64,000 nucleotides of DNA from Acidimicrobiaceae bacterium (GTDB taxonomy: Bacteria; Actinomycetota; Acidimicrobiia; Acidimicrobiales; RAAP-2), in assembly GCA_003164095.1 (NCBI GenBank), contig PLRX01000128.1, positions 56,875 through 120,874 on the forward strand, read 5' to 3'. This document shows positions 17,716 to 28,269 of this stretch, one piece after another. Made by a program: the position numbers and the translations under genes. Under the pieces are notes generated by a model, which ran no database searches, was not told the DNA's origin, and saw nothing but the letters and a program-made list of their open reading frames with translations. How positions within the stretch are numbered: the first letter of the stretch is position 1; each line of letters opens with the position of its first letter.

Positions 17716-20700
17716 TCAGCTCGCACGGGCCAGTCGGGCGCGGACGGCACGGCGGGCCTCGGCGTAGATCCGGCGGTGCTCGGCCACCACCCGCTCCCAC
17801 CGGAACGCCAACGACCGCTGCTCGGCCCGCGCCGCCAGCTCGTTGCGGAGCGACTCGTCGTCGAGCACCCGGCCCACCGCCCGGGCGATCCCGTCCACGT
17901 CGTTGCTCTCCATCACCAGGACCGCCTCGCGGGCGTCGTGGAACAGCGGCTGGTCGGTGACGGCAATCGCCCGTCCGAGGGGCAGGACGAACCGGAGAGC
18001 GGCGCTCGACGACTCGCCGGTGTCCCGGTACGGCAACACGATCACGTCGGAGCCACGGAGCAGCACCCGTGCCGCGTCATCCGACAGGTAGTCGGTCAGG
18101 AGTAGGACGTTGTCCTCCATCCCTCTGGCGGCCACCTCGGACCGGATGCGGGCCTCGTACTCCGCGGACTCGATGTTCGGGTACCGGGCGCACAGGGCGA
18201 GGAGCAGGACGTCGGGGTGGGCTGCCCGCAGCCGGTCGACGGCCTCCACCAGCTCGAATGTGCCCTTGTGCGGCAGGAGGAAGCCGAACGTGCCGACGAC
18301 GGGCCGGTCGCCCAGCCCGAGCTCGGCCCGCACCTCCTCCGGCGTGAGGTCCGGCGGCGGGGCACTGCCGATCGGGACGAGGGTGACGTTGTCCTCGATC
18401 CCCATGTCGGCCAGGTACCGGGCATCGGACTCCTGGTGGACGATGAGCTGGTCGACCCGGCTGAGGGTGTCACGGATCTGGCGCAGGGTGAGGACGTCGC
18501 CCCGGTCGTCGTAGTCGAGGGTGCGGTGCATGGTGAGCACCACGCCGCGGCGGTCGAGCTGGCGCTCGAGCAGGTCGGCGAGGTGGCCGAACTCGAAGAA
18601 CCCGAAGTTGAACTGCACGTGGAGCACGTCGGCATCGCTCACCAGCAGCGCGTCCTCGAGGTCGCCGAGTTCCGGACTCCAGCGGTCCTTCCAGGTCCGC
18701 ACGACGCCGTGCTCGGCCGACGGGTCGATCACCTCGACGTCGACATCGGCGAAGATGTCGTAGGCCACCTCACCCAGGGTGTGCTCGACGAGGTAGCGGC
18801 TGTTTTCCGCGATGCCGCACCGCGAGTTCCACGAGGTCACCATGGCCACCCGGCCGCGGCCGAGCTCGTCCTCCACCTCGGTGATGAGGTCCCGCCACCG
18901 GTCGGCTGCCGCCTCCCACGAGTACTCGGAGGCGATCAGCTGCTGCGCACGCGCCACCCGCTGCACCACCTCGGGTGCGTCCGGCGCCGCATGCATGCGG
19001 ACCAGTTCCGCTGCCAGCGCTCCGAAGTCGGGCTCGGCCCACCGGGAGCCACCCTCCGTCAGGTGGCTGTCCGCCTCCACCAGGGTGAACGGGACGCATG
19101 CCGCCGTCTCCTCGGACACGAAGTCGGCCAGACCCGACCAGGCCACGCTGATGACGGGCACACCGGCGAGCATGGCCTCGGCGACCGGCAGACCGAATCC
19201 CTCACCCCGGGCCGGGTGCACATAGCAGTCGGCCAGCCCGAACAGGCCGGCCAGCTCGGCGTCCTCCAGGTCCCTGTCGATCCAACGCACCTCCGGCGGG
19301 TCGGCATGGGTGGCGCGCAGCTCGTCCAGCAGGTCACCGACCACGTTGTGCGGGTTGGGGAAGGTCTTGAGGACCAGCACGACGTCATCGGTACCCGAAC
19401 AGGCCGCGAAGTACGCCCGCAGGAGGACGTCGGTCCCCTTCCGGGGGAACGCCGAGCTGATGTGGAGGAACGTGAACCCGGACAGGCCGTCGAGCTCGGG
19501 GGCCTCGATCGTGGCGCCCGGCGCAGGGGCGTCGACCCCGTTGCCCACCACCCGGATCGGGACGGTCGCCCCGGAGTTCCGCAGGGCGTCGGCGACGAAC
19601 GTCGACGTGACCCCGATCCCGTCGAGGTGCGCGTTGAAGTCCTCGACGATCCAGCCGGGCACCCGGCTCTCCTCCCACGGGAAGTACTCGAGGGTGATGC
19701 CACCGGTTGAGTCGATCGTCCGGGGCGGCCACATCTGGCGGATCACCACGTCGGGGTAGGGAACGCGCCGGGCCCGCCGGTACAGGGGGACGACCTCGGG
19801 GTACCGGGCCAGGTCGGCGTCGTCCGGCACGTAGTCACCGGGTCCCTCGGTCGGGTAGAGCGACACGTCCGCGTCGGGCGACCGGTCGAGCGCCAGCGCG
19901 AGCTTCCTGTTCATGGCGGCCAGGCTGTAGCTCGTCTCGAAGGGTCCCTGGACCTGCACCTCGAGCGGCGGCTCGGCACCCTCGGCACGGGTGACGATGC
20001 GCCGCAGCGCCGCGGGCACCTCGAAGGCGCCGACCTGTTCCATCCGCACCGACTGGCGGTCGACGAGCCGGGCCCGGAGCCCGTCGTCGGACAGCACGGC
20101 GTGCACCGTGGCGGCCACCGTCACGGGGTCCTGGGTGCGGAGCAGCACACCGGCGCCCCCGAGCGTCTCGGGAACGGCCGACGACGCATAGGCCACGACC
20201 GGGAGCCGTGCGGCCATGGCCTCGAGGAGCGGCACGCCGAACCCCTCGTGATCGCTCAGGGACACGTAGACCCCGGCCTCGGCGAAGGCGGTCCGCAGTT
20301 CCCGGTCCGACACCTTCCCGCGGAACAGCACCCGGTCCGCCACCTGCAGGCGCTCGGCCGTCTCGAACAGTTCCCGGCGGTAGGGCTCGTCCGACGTGCC
20401 GCCGACCAGGATCAGTCGTGCACGGTCGTCGAAGGTCCGGCTGTAGGCGGCAAACGCCTCGATGAGCAGGTGCTGGCACTTGTTGGGCACGATGCGGCCG
20501 ACGAAGAGCCAGTCGTTGGACGGGCGTCCCCCGAGCAGACCGGCGGCCTCGAACTCGCTGAAGTCGACACGCACGGGGAGCACGTCGACCCGGCGGAACC
20601 CGGCGGCAAGCATCTCGGCCCGGTTGAAGTTGGAGTCGGCCACGCCGAACAGCGCACGTCGGGCCAGAAGGCCCAGCTGTTCCCGGCCCATCCGGCTGAA

Positions 20701-21024
20701 CCGGCGGGCGACGACGTCCGCGAAGTAGTGCTCCGGTGTGACGTTGTGGTAGATCGCCACGATCGGATTGGGCAGGTCGACCACGTCGTCGAAGGCCAGG
20801 TACCCCTGGGAGTGGTGGGCCAGCAGCAGCTCGGACCCGTCACCCCCGTAGGCGCCGATGGGACGTATCCGGTCGGCCAGGTCGGGGGCCACGTGCTCGG
20901 CGAAGATCTCGGACCGCCACCCGAGGCGACGCAGGTGGGCCTGCACGTCGAGCATCTGGTTGGTGATGGCGTCACCCGGCGCGGTCCCCGCGTGGAACTG
21001 ATGGACGGCTGCGAAGCGGCTCAC
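17716..21024 (-). CDS. Three-domain GT-B glycosyltransferase (GT4-like)
   Basis: 1102 aa; HEGFGVPLLEAM in domain 1, GEGFGLPVAEAM in domain 2, degenerate DTGESSSAALRFVLPLG in domain 3. Confidence 0.88.
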   Translation of the reverse strand: MSRFAAVHQFHAGTAPGDAITNQMLDVQAHLRRLGWRSEIFAEHVAPDLADRIRPIGAYGGDGSELLLAHHSQGYLAFDDVVDLPNPIVAIYHNVTPEHYFADVVARRFSRMGREQLGLLARRALFGVADSNFNRAEMLAAGFRRVDVLPVRVDFSEFEAAGLLGGRPSNDWLFVGRIVPNKCQHLLIEAFAAYSRTFDDRARLILVGGTSDEPYRRELFETAERLQVADRVLFRGKVSDRELRTAFAEAGVYVSLSDHEGFGVPLLEAMAARLPVVAYASSAVPETLGGAGVLLRTQDPVTVAATVHAVLSDDGLRARLVDRQSVRMEQVGAFEVPAALRRIVTRAEGAEPPLEVQVQGPFETSYSLAAMNRKLALALDRSPDADVSLYPTEGPGDYVPDDADLARYPEVVPLYRRARRVPYPDVVIRQMWPPRTIDSTGGITLEYFPWEESRVPGWIVEDFNAHLDGIGVTSTFVADALRNSGATVPIRVVGNGVDAPAPGATIEAPELDGLSGFTFLHISSAFPRKGTDVLLRAYFAACSGTDDVVLVLKTFPNPHNVVGDLLDELRATHADPPEVRWIDRDLEDAELAGLFGLADCYVHPARGEGFGLPVAEAMLAGVPVISVAWSGLADFVSEETAACVPFTLVEADSHLTEGGSRWAEPDFGALAAELVRMHAAPDAPEVVQRVARAQQLIASEYSWEAAADRWRDLITEVEDELGRGRVAMVTSWNSRCGIAENSRYLVEHTLGEVAYDIFADVDVEVIDPSAEHGVVRTWKDRWSPELGDLEDALLVSDADVLHVQFNFGFFEFGHLADLLERQLDRRGVVLTMHRTLDYDDRGDVLTLRQIRDTLSRVDQLIVHQESDARYLADMGIEDNVTLVPIGSAPPPDLTPEEVRAELGLGDRPVVGTFGFLLPHKGTFELVEAVDRLRAAHPDVLLLALCARYPNIESAEYEARIRSEVAARGMEDNVLLLTDYLSDDAARVLLRGSDVIVLPYRDTGESSSAALRFVLPLGRAIAVTDQPLFHDAREAVLVMESNDVDGIARAVGRVLDDESLRNELAARAEQRSLAFRWERVVAEHRRIYAEARRAVRARLARAS

Positions 21025-22289
21025 TTGTTGGCGACGATCACGTAATCCTGGTAGCCGAACACGCTCTCGAGGAGCCTCTGCACCGATGTTCCCACCGCGT
21101 CGTCAGGAAGCCCCTCACGCAGGTCGAGGGCGGGGTGGGGCGACCGCTCCTCGAGCGCCACCGTCGAGAACCCGACCTGCTCGCAGATGAACCGGAGCGT
21201 CTCGGGGTGCACGGGACGCACGTGGGACGTGTCGGCGTAGTAGTGATTGCCGAGGGCGAACGAACTCCTCGGATTGATCGTCTCCATGACCAGCACACCG
21301 TCGTCGGCCAGCGCGACGAACGAACGACGGACGAGCTCCTCGAGTTCGGCGGGCAGCAGGTGCTCCACCACCTGGGCGCAGAACACCCCCTTGAGCGAGC
21401 CGGGCACCGCCTGGGCGAGGTAGTGCAGCCCGTCGTCCTGCACCGCCGGCAGTCCCTCGTCGAGGCAGGCCTGCACCATGCCGGCGTCCATGTCGACACC
21501 CAGGACCTCGTGGCCCTCCTCGGCCAGCATGGCGAGCATCTCGCCCCGACCGCAGCCGATGTCGACGATCGTCCCGGGCACCGCGACCGACGGGAAGAGG
21601 CTGAGATAGCGCCGCTGCGCTTCGGCGATGTGTTGCAGGTCCCCCCGGAACCGACGCTCGAACTCCACATAGTCGAGGTCGACCCCGCTGACGGTGTCGG
21701 CGCCGAGCCGGTCGAGCAGCGTGGCGAACTCCTTGCTCAGCACCCGCAGCTCGTCCTGGTCGGCAGCGCCCCGGACCACCTCCTCGAGGTGTGCCACGAG
21801 CTCGGCCACGCGGTCGACCACCAGGCGCTGGCGCCGGATCCGCTCGCCGGCCACCACCACCTCCAGCCGGGTCCGCACGTTCTGGCGGCGGAGCTCCTCG
21901 ATCTCCTCCTCCATCCGCACGAGTGCGTTGTACGTCTCCGCTGCAAACTCGACCGCCTGGCCGTCGATCTGCTCCTGGACCTGGAACCTCGGCTCCACGT
22001 ACCAGCTGGTCATGCGTCGGACGGTCTTCTTGAGGAGGGACCCCGCACCGCCCCGTGCCCCACCCCCTCCGACCTCGGGAGGATGCATCTCGCGGTGCAG
22101 GACCCGCATGCCGTGCACGGGAGCCACCACGGCGGCCAGGCCGCTCGGTGCGGACTCGTCGACAGGCCCGTCGGCATCGATGCGCTCGATCAGCTGCTCG
22201 ACCCTGCTGACCAGGGCATCGGCCGAGGCGACGCTGCCGTCGACGTCGAGCACCGGGCCTCCGGCGGGGGTCGTGCGCGACGTCTCCAT
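21021..22289 (-). CDS. Class I SAM-dependent methyltransferase with N-terminal coiled coil
   Basis: GTIVDIGCGRGEMLAMLAEEGHEVLGVDMD SAM motif; start METSRTTP at 22289; overlaps GT gene by 4 nt. Confidence 0.88.
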   Translation of the reverse strand: METSRTTPAGGPVLDVDGSVASADALVSRVEQLIERIDADGPVDESAPSGLAAVVAPVHGMRVLHREMHPPEVGGGGARGGAGSLLKKTVRRMTSWYVEPRFQVQEQIDGQAVEFAAETYNALVRMEEEIEELRRQNVRTRLEVVVAGERIRRQRLVVDRVAELVAHLEEVVRGAADQDELRVLSKEFATLLDRLGADTVSGVDLDYVEFERRFRGDLQHIAEAQRRYLSLFPSVAVPGTIVDIGCGRGEMLAMLAEEGHEVLGVDMDAGMVQACLDEGLPAVQDDGLHYLAQAVPGSLKGVFCAQVVEHLLPAELEELVRRSFVALADDGVLVMETINPRSSFALGNHYYADTSHVRPVHPETLRFICEQVGFSTVALEERSPHPALDLREGLPDDAVGTSVQRLLESVFGYQDYVIVANK

Positions 22290-22417
22290 GGCAAGGGAGC
22301 ATATCCCGGCACCCTCCGGGCTTCGTCGATCCGGAGGCCGCCGATCGTCCGCCGACGAGGCCAGGTGTGCCTCCACCGTCCCCAGGGGCGCCCGCCGGCG
22401 ACCGGTACACTCCGGGG

Positions 22418-24016
22418 GTGGCGACGGTCGAACCTGCAGAGGCCCCGGCCACCGGCCCGGCGCCGCCCGACGGGTCCCCCACCGGGGTCGACGGGGCCGG
22501 TCGCCACACCCACGCCCGGACGCGCAGTCGTCGCTCCAGCTGGAGCAGGTTCCGCTGGACCGGGTCGGCCGTCCTCGCGCTCTGGGCGGTGGGCCTCGGG
22601 GCCCTCTCCAGCTTCGTGTACCACCGGGTCTTCCTGGGCGAGGACTTCGCCATCTACAACCAGGCGTGGACCCTGATCGGCCAGGGACACCTGAACCCGT
22701 ACGAAACCGTCTACGGGTTGCCGTTCGTCCAGTCCAACTTCGAGCTGATCATCTGGCCCCTGGCGCTGCTCCACCTCGTCATCCCCCAGCCCGTCGTCCT
22801 GCTCTGGGTCCAGGACCTCGCCCTGGCCGGCGCCGGGATCGTCACCTTCGTCTGGATCACCGAGTACCTCGAGCGCCGCCAGGTGCGCCGTGGGGTGGGG
22901 ATCGGCATCGCCGTGGCCGCGCTCGTGGTCATCATGGTCAACCCCGGCGTCTACAGGAGCCTGCAGTTCGACATCCACATGGAGCCGCTGGCCACGTTCT
23001 TCCTGGTGCTGGCCGGGCGCGACCTCTGGCACGGGCGGACCCGCCGGGCCTGGGCCTGGGTGGCGGTCGTCCTGCTGTGCGGCTCCTTCGGCGCCATCAT
23101 GGTGGTCGGGCTCGGCGTGTCGGCACTGCTCGCCGGCCGGGAGACCCGCCGTGCCGGCGTCCTGATGGTGGCCGCCGGATTGGCATGGACGGTCCTGATC
23201 TCCGCGCTCCACGCCAACCAGGGGTCAGGTCTCTCCCTCTACGCCTATCTGGCCGGGCGACCCACGTTGTCGGGTGGCGGCGGGGTGGCGCTCATCCTGG
23301 CCGGCATCGTCACCCACCCCTGGCGCGTCGTCGACCAGTTGAACCGCCGCCTCGGCGACGCCTACGCCCTGATCAAGCCGGTGGGGGTCGTGGGCCTCGC
23401 CAACGCGTGGGGCTTCGGCGTGCCGGTGACCGTCATGACCGTGGACGCACTCAACTCCCGGCCGGACTTCCTGACCGACTCGTACCAGAACTTCGCCGTC
23501 TTCCCCTTCGTCCTCCTCGGCACGGTGATGGTGCTCGTCTGGTTGGCCCAGTGGCTGTCGTGGGGCTGGATCGTGTCGGCGGTCGTCGGCGCGCTCGTGC
23601 TCGCGCAGGCACTGGCCTACGGGCTCACGGCCTCACCGACGTCCGTGCGCTGGACCACGTCACAGGTGTCACCGGCGATGGCGGCACAGCTGCGGACCGC
23701 ACTGGCCAGGACACCGGCGGACGCCGAGACGATCGTCACCCTCCAGGTCATGGGCCGGTTCTGCGGTCGCCAGTGGTGCTTCTTCTTCTACCCCGACGGG
23801 GCTCGGCCGGTGCACAGCCGGGACGTGGTGTTCGTGTTCGCCACCCCCATCGAGAGCCTCACCACCCAGGCCGGCTCGGCCTATGCCATCGCCTACGTCC
23901 GCGACACCCTCCACGCCCGGGTGCTGGTCGACGCCGACGGGGTGGCGGCCTTCGACTGGACGCCGCCTCCAGGTACCTCCTACGTCACCGTCCCGACCTC
24001 ACCGCCCGCGGGCTGA
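22418..24016 (+). CDS. DUF2079-like polytopic membrane protein
   Basis: FRWTGSAVLALWAVGLGALSSFVYHRVFLGEDFAIYNQAWTLIGQGHLNPYETVYG followed by many TM segments. Confidence 0.78.
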   Translation: MATVEPAEAPATGPAPPDGSPTGVDGAGRHTHARTRSRRSSWSRFRWTGSAVLALWAVGLGALSSFVYHRVFLGEDFAIYNQAWTLIGQGHLNPYETVYGLPFVQSNFELIIWPLALLHLVIPQPVVLLWVQDLALAGAGIVTFVWITEYLERRQVRRGVGIGIAVAALVVIMVNPGVYRSLQFDIHMEPLATFFLVLAGRDLWHGRTRRAWAWVAVVLLCGSFGAIMVVGLGVSALLAGRETRRAGVLMVAAGLAWTVLISALHANQGSGLSLYAYLAGRPTLSGGGGVALILAGIVTHPWRVVDQLNRRLGDAYALIKPVGVVGLANAWGFGVPVTVMTVDALNSRPDFLTDSYQNFAVFPFVLLGTVMVLVWLAQWLSWGWIVSAVVGALVLAQALAYGLTASPTSVRWTTSQVSPAMAAQLRTALARTPADAETIVTLQVMGRFCGRQWCFFFYPDGARPVHSRDVVFVFATPIESLTTQAGSAYAIAYVRDTLHARVLVDADGVAAFDWTPPPGTSYVTVPTSPPAG

Positions 24017-24096
24017 AGGTGCCGGAGCCTCCCTGGAGGCGACGACGGCCGGTGGTCACCGGACGGGGCATCCGGGCCGGGTTAGCGTCTGAGGCG

Positions 24097-25425
24097 ATGC
24101 AGCCCGCGCCCACCCTTCCTCCGACAGATGCCGACGTGGACGCCATCGTGGCGCCCGGGCCGACCAACGGCTCCGACGGAGGACCCGGGGACGTCCAGGT
24201 CCTGTCCTCGATCGACGAGCTCGAGGGCAAGCTCGAGGAGGTGGACCGGGCGTGGGCCGTGTCCGACGACGCCATGCGCGCCGTCTTCCTGAGCTTCGTC
24301 TTCGAGCCGGCCGGCGACACACCGCCCGACCCGTACAGTCCGGAGTATGCCGAGCACCAGTTCGCCCTCTACCGGCTGATCGCCGACCGCCCGCACTACG
24401 AGGTCCAGAACGAGCGGTCCGACTTCCCGGTCGACGCCAACCGGCCGTTCCCGTACTACACCGAGAGCCCCGAGACCGTCGGCCACACGCTCATGGCGAT
24501 CGGCTTCATCGTCCGCACCATGGGACTGGCGGCCGGCTCGTCGATCCTGGAGCTGGGCCCGGGTTGGGGGAACACGACCATCGAGCTGGCCCGCATGGGC
24601 TACGACGTGACCGCCATCGACATCGACCCGACATTCGTGGGCCTCATCGCCGAGCGGGCCGCCAAGTTCGCCCTCGCCGTCGACGCCCGCCAGGGCACGT
24701 TCCTGGAGATCGACCGCCTGGACCGCCGCTACGACGCCGTCCTGTTCTTCGAGTGCTTCCACCACTGCTCCGACCACCGGGACCTCGTGGCCAAGCTGGC
24801 CGACGTCATCACACCCGGCGGTCGGGTCTTCTTCGCCGCCGAGCCCGTCGTCGAGACCTTTCCGGTGCCGTGGGGTGTCCGCACCGACGGCGAATCGCTG
24901 TGGGCCATCCGCCGCAACGGCTGGCTGGAGCTCGGCTTCCAGGAGTCCTACTTCCTGCGGATGCTCGCCCACGCCGGCTGGGTGGTCACCAAGCACACCA
25001 CCGATGCCACGTATCTCGGGGTCGTGTTCGAGGCCCGCCGGGCCGAGGGTGTCTACCCCGTGTGCGGCCGGACCCTGCCCCCCGACGAGGAGGCGACGTG
25101 GCTCCCCCTCGAGGCGCCGGACTCGACGCATCGGTACTCCGGGGCCCGGAGCGAGCTGTCCGTCGAGCGGGGCGGTCCCTACGAGCTGGCATCAGTGGAG
25201 GTGGTCAACACGTCGCCCCTGGAGCTCCCGTACCGGGTCTCCCACGGCCGCAACTCGGTCGCCGGGGTGGCCCCGGCCGGGAGTGACCACCTCATCGACG
25301 TGCCCTACGACCCCGAGGGGCGGACCGTGGTCGTCGAGGTCGAGACGTGGCGGCCGGCCGAGGTGCTCCAGAGCACCGACCAGCGCACCCTTGGCCTGCT
25401 CGTGACGGGCGTGACGCTGCGCTGA
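24097..25425 (+). CDS. Class I SAM-dependent methyltransferase
   Basis: ILELGPGWGNTTIELARMGYDVTAIDIDP; ATG at 24097 chosen, as the 1243-aa ORF from 21694 overlaps two real genes. Confidence 0.85.
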   Translation: MQPAPTLPPTDADVDAIVAPGPTNGSDGGPGDVQVLSSIDELEGKLEEVDRAWAVSDDAMRAVFLSFVFEPAGDTPPDPYSPEYAEHQFALYRLIADRPHYEVQNERSDFPVDANRPFPYYTESPETVGHTLMAIGFIVRTMGLAAGSSILELGPGWGNTTIELARMGYDVTAIDIDPTFVGLIAERAAKFALAVDARQGTFLEIDRLDRRYDAVLFFECFHHCSDHRDLVAKLADVITPGGRVFFAAEPVVETFPVPWGVRTDGESLWAIRRNGWLELGFQESYFLRMLAHAGWVVTKHTTDATYLGVVFEARRAEGVYPVCGRTLPPDEEATWLPLEAPDSTHRYSGARSELSVERGGPYELASVEVVNTSPLELPYRVSHGRNSVAGVAPAGSDHLIDVPYDPEGRTVVVEVETWRPAEVLQSTDQRTLGLLVTGVTLR

Positions 25426-25482
25426 CCCGCGCGTCCCACTGCCGACCCGTGCGTACCCCCTGCCGACCCGGTCCAGCCCCCA

Positions 25483-27222
25483 TTGGCCACCGTGCCCACT
25501 GACGTCATCGAGTCACCGGACGCCGCCCCCGAGGCGACCAGGCCGTCCTTCGATCCGCCCGAGGGTACGCATCCGTCCCACGCCGCCCCCGGGGGGACGT
25601 GGGTACCCCCCGTGCCGATGGCGGCCGTCGTCGTACTCGTCGTCCTGGCCGGGCTCGTCGGACTGGTCATGCGACTCTGGTTCACGTTCCACAGTCCGTC
25701 GTCGGCCGACGAGGGCGTTGCCGCGATCCTGGCCCAACAGGCACTCCACGGACACTTCCAGGCTTTCTACGGCGGCCAGCAGTACGGGGGCACCGCCGAG
25801 CCGTACCTGATCGCCGTCGCCTTCAGCGTGTTCGGCCAGACCATCGTCGTGGCCCGACTGGTCCTCGTGGTCCTGGTGGCGGTGGCCGCTGTCCTGGTGT
25901 GGCGGATCACCCTGCGGGTGGTCGGTATCCGGTCGGTGGCGCTCCTGGCAGGCGCCCTCGCCTGGTGCGCCCCGGCGGTCACGGTTCGGGACTCCGTCCG
26001 GGTCTACGGCTTCCGCGGGGTCGCGCTGGTCTGTGGCCTCGGCGCCGTCCTCTTCGCGCTGCGGGTCCACGACGGGCGACGGGGCTGGCCGCAATTCGCC
26101 GGTCTGGGCCTGGTGGTCGGACTGGGGTGGTGGTCGACGCCGGAGATCGCCTACGTCGCCATCCCGGTCCTGGCACTCCTCCTCCTTGGTGTCGTCAAGA
26201 CGCCGTCTGGTGAGCGGAGGCGGTGGTGGGCCGCGTTGCCCGTGATGGTCGTGTCGTTCGGTATCGGGTGCCTGCCGTGGATCTGGGCCAACATCCGGTC
26301 GCACCTCGGCTCACTCGCCACCGGCGCGTCTGCCAGCAACCCCGTGACCTTCACGGGTCGGCTCAGCGTCTTCTTCCACCGCGCCCTACCGATGGTGCTG
26401 GGGCTGACCCGGATGGACGACGGCCACCGGCTCTTCGGTGTCGACCAGCGGTTGCTGCAGCTCACGTTCCTGTCGGTGATCGTGGTCGCCCTGGTCCTGA
26501 GCATCCTCCGGGGCGGGCCGGCGCTGGCGATGGCCACCGGCGTGATCGCCTTCCCGTTCGTGTACGCACTCTCGCCCGCCTCGTGGGCCTGGACGGACGG
26601 CCGCTACTCGTACTTCCTCCCGCCCCTGTTGACGGTCGTGCTGGCCGTGGGGGCCACCGAGGCCGTCCGTCGGGTCGGGCTCACCCGGAGCGCCGGGTCG
26701 TGGCTGATGGCCATCGCCCTCGTGGTGTCTGCCACCGTCAGCATCGTCGGCGTCCGGGCCCTCGTGCCGTCCGAGCGGGGCACCTACACCGCCACGTGGG
26801 GGAATCCCGACGACGCCACCCTCCGGGCCGTACGCGAGATGGAGGCCGCGGGCGTCCGGACGGCGTATGCCAACTACTGGGTGACCTACAAGTTGGACTT
26901 CGTCTCGAAGGGACACCTGGTGGTGACCACCGTCGGCTACGAAGACGACCGTTCGGCCGCCATCGACGCCACCGTCGACCACAGCAGCCGTCCGGCGTGG
27001 ATCTTCGTGCCCCTGAGCGAGGCGAGCATCGACGCCACCCAGTTCACCAGCCCGTCCCTGACCGTCGCCATCGACACGGTGACCCAGAGCGAATTCGAGC
27101 AGACACTCGACCGCCTCGGCGTCCACTACCGGGTGCTCGACTTCGGGATCCTCCATGCCGTGGTGCCAGCGCGGACGGTCAACCAGTTCGAGGTCGGGAT
27201 GCCCGGGGCGGCCTCGCCCTGA
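25483..27222 (+). CDS. Polytopic membrane glycosyltransferase (GT39/ArnT-like)
   Basis: 579 aa; FHSPSSADEGVAAILAQQALHGHFQAFYGGQQYGG extracytoplasmic loop plus many TM segments. Confidence 0.78.
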   Translation: MATVPTDVIESPDAAPEATRPSFDPPEGTHPSHAAPGGTWVPPVPMAAVVVLVVLAGLVGLVMRLWFTFHSPSSADEGVAAILAQQALHGHFQAFYGGQQYGGTAEPYLIAVAFSVFGQTIVVARLVLVVLVAVAAVLVWRITLRVVGIRSVALLAGALAWCAPAVTVRDSVRVYGFRGVALVCGLGAVLFALRVHDGRRGWPQFAGLGLVVGLGWWSTPEIAYVAIPVLALLLLGVVKTPSGERRRWWAALPVMVVSFGIGCLPWIWANIRSHLGSLATGASASNPVTFTGRLSVFFHRALPMVLGLTRMDDGHRLFGVDQRLLQLTFLSVIVVALVLSILRGGPALAMATGVIAFPFVYALSPASWAWTDGRYSYFLPPLLTVVLAVGATEAVRRVGLTRSAGSWLMAIALVVSATVSIVGVRALVPSERGTYTATWGNPDDATLRAVREMEAAGVRTAYANYWVTYKLDFVSKGHLVVTTVGYEDDRSAAIDATVDHSSRPAWIFVPLSEASIDATQFTSPSLTVAIDTVTQSEFEQTLDRLGVHYRVLDFGILHAVVPARTVNQFEVGMPGAASP

Positions 27223-27269
27223 CCCGATGCCGGGCCGGACGCCGCCCGACCATCGCCGCAGGTGGTCGG

Positions 27270-28199
27270 CTACCCGACCACCTGGCTCGCCACCAGGCCG
27301 TCGAGGATGTCGGCCTCCGACACCAGGCACTCGGCGAAGCCCAGCCGGTCCATCACCGCGTCGAGGATCAGCGCGCCCCCGACGATCACGTCCTGGCGAC
27401 CCGGCACCATTCCCGGCCGGCCCAGCCGATCGGCCACGGTGTCGGCGGCCAGCACCTCGTACCAGCGCTTCACGTCGGCAGCCGTCAGCACGGCGTGGTG
27501 GACGAGGTCCCGGTCGTACTCGGCCATCCCCTTGTGCAACGACACGAGCGTCGTGACGGTCCCGGCCAGTCCCACCAGCCGGTGCGAGGCGGTGAACCTC
27601 GGGTGCTCGGCCACCGCCCGGTCGAGCTGGGCGACGACCTCGGTCCGGGCGGCCGCCAGCTCACCGGCGGTCGGCGGGTCCGTGGCGAGGAAGCGCTCGG
27701 ACACCCGGACGCAGCCCAATTGCAGTGACACGGCGGCCAGTTCGGGATCGTGGGGACCGTCGCCGGCCACCAGTTCGGTGGAGCCGCCACCGATGTCGAG
27801 GACCAGAAACGGTCCCTCGGACGGGTCGAGATCGGCCACCGCCCCGGCCAGCGACAGGCGCCCCTCGTCGAGCCCGGTCAGCAGCTCGGCGTCGAGCCCG
27901 GTGACCCGGCCCGCAGCGGACAGGAAGTCGGCACCGTTGACCGCGTCGCGTGTCGCCGAGGTGGCGGCCAGGCGGCCCCGACCCACGCCGAGTCGGTCCA
28001 TGACCTGGCGGTACTCGGCCAGGACGGCCACGCAGCGTTCGATCGCCTCGGGAGCCAGTCGACCGGTCGAGTCGACCCCCTGGCCGAGGCGGGTGATGCG
28101 CATGAGGCGCTCGAGGGGCCGACCGGCGGCGTCGGCGACGAGCAGCCGGGTGGAGTTGGTGCCGCAGTCGATGGCCGCGATGGCCGCGTCGGATGGCAT
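27270..28199 (-). CDS. ppx: Ppx/GppA phosphatase family protein (exopolyphosphatase)
   Basis: IAAIDCGTNSTRLLVAD and LVLDIGGGSTELVAG motifs; downstream of DUF501 in typical actinobacterial order. Confidence 0.92.
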   Translation of the reverse strand: MPSDAAIAAIDCGTNSTRLLVADAAGRPLERLMRITRLGQGVDSTGRLAPEAIERCVAVLAEYRQVMDRLGVGRGRLAATSATRDAVNGADFLSAAGRVTGLDAELLTGLDEGRLSLAGAVADLDPSEGPFLVLDIGGGSTELVAGDGPHDPELAAVSLQLGCVRVSERFLATDPPTAGELAAARTEVVAQLDRAVAEHPRFTASHRLVGLAGTVTTLVSLHKGMAEYDRDLVHHAVLTAADVKRWYEVLAADTVADRLGRPGMVPGRQDVIVGGALILDAVMDRLGFAECLVSEADILDGLVASQVVG

Positions 28200-28269
28200 G
28201 TGCCCTTGCTACCACGCACCGCGGTCGTCAACCATCGGCCACCCCTTTCGCGGTGGCGGTCCGACCCGA

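Noticed and set aside
21694-24096. N-terminal 801 codons of the 1243-aa ORF ending at 25425
   Set aside because: Overlaps the DUF2079-like gene and antisense to the methyltransferase gene; recognisable protein begins at the ATG at 24097.
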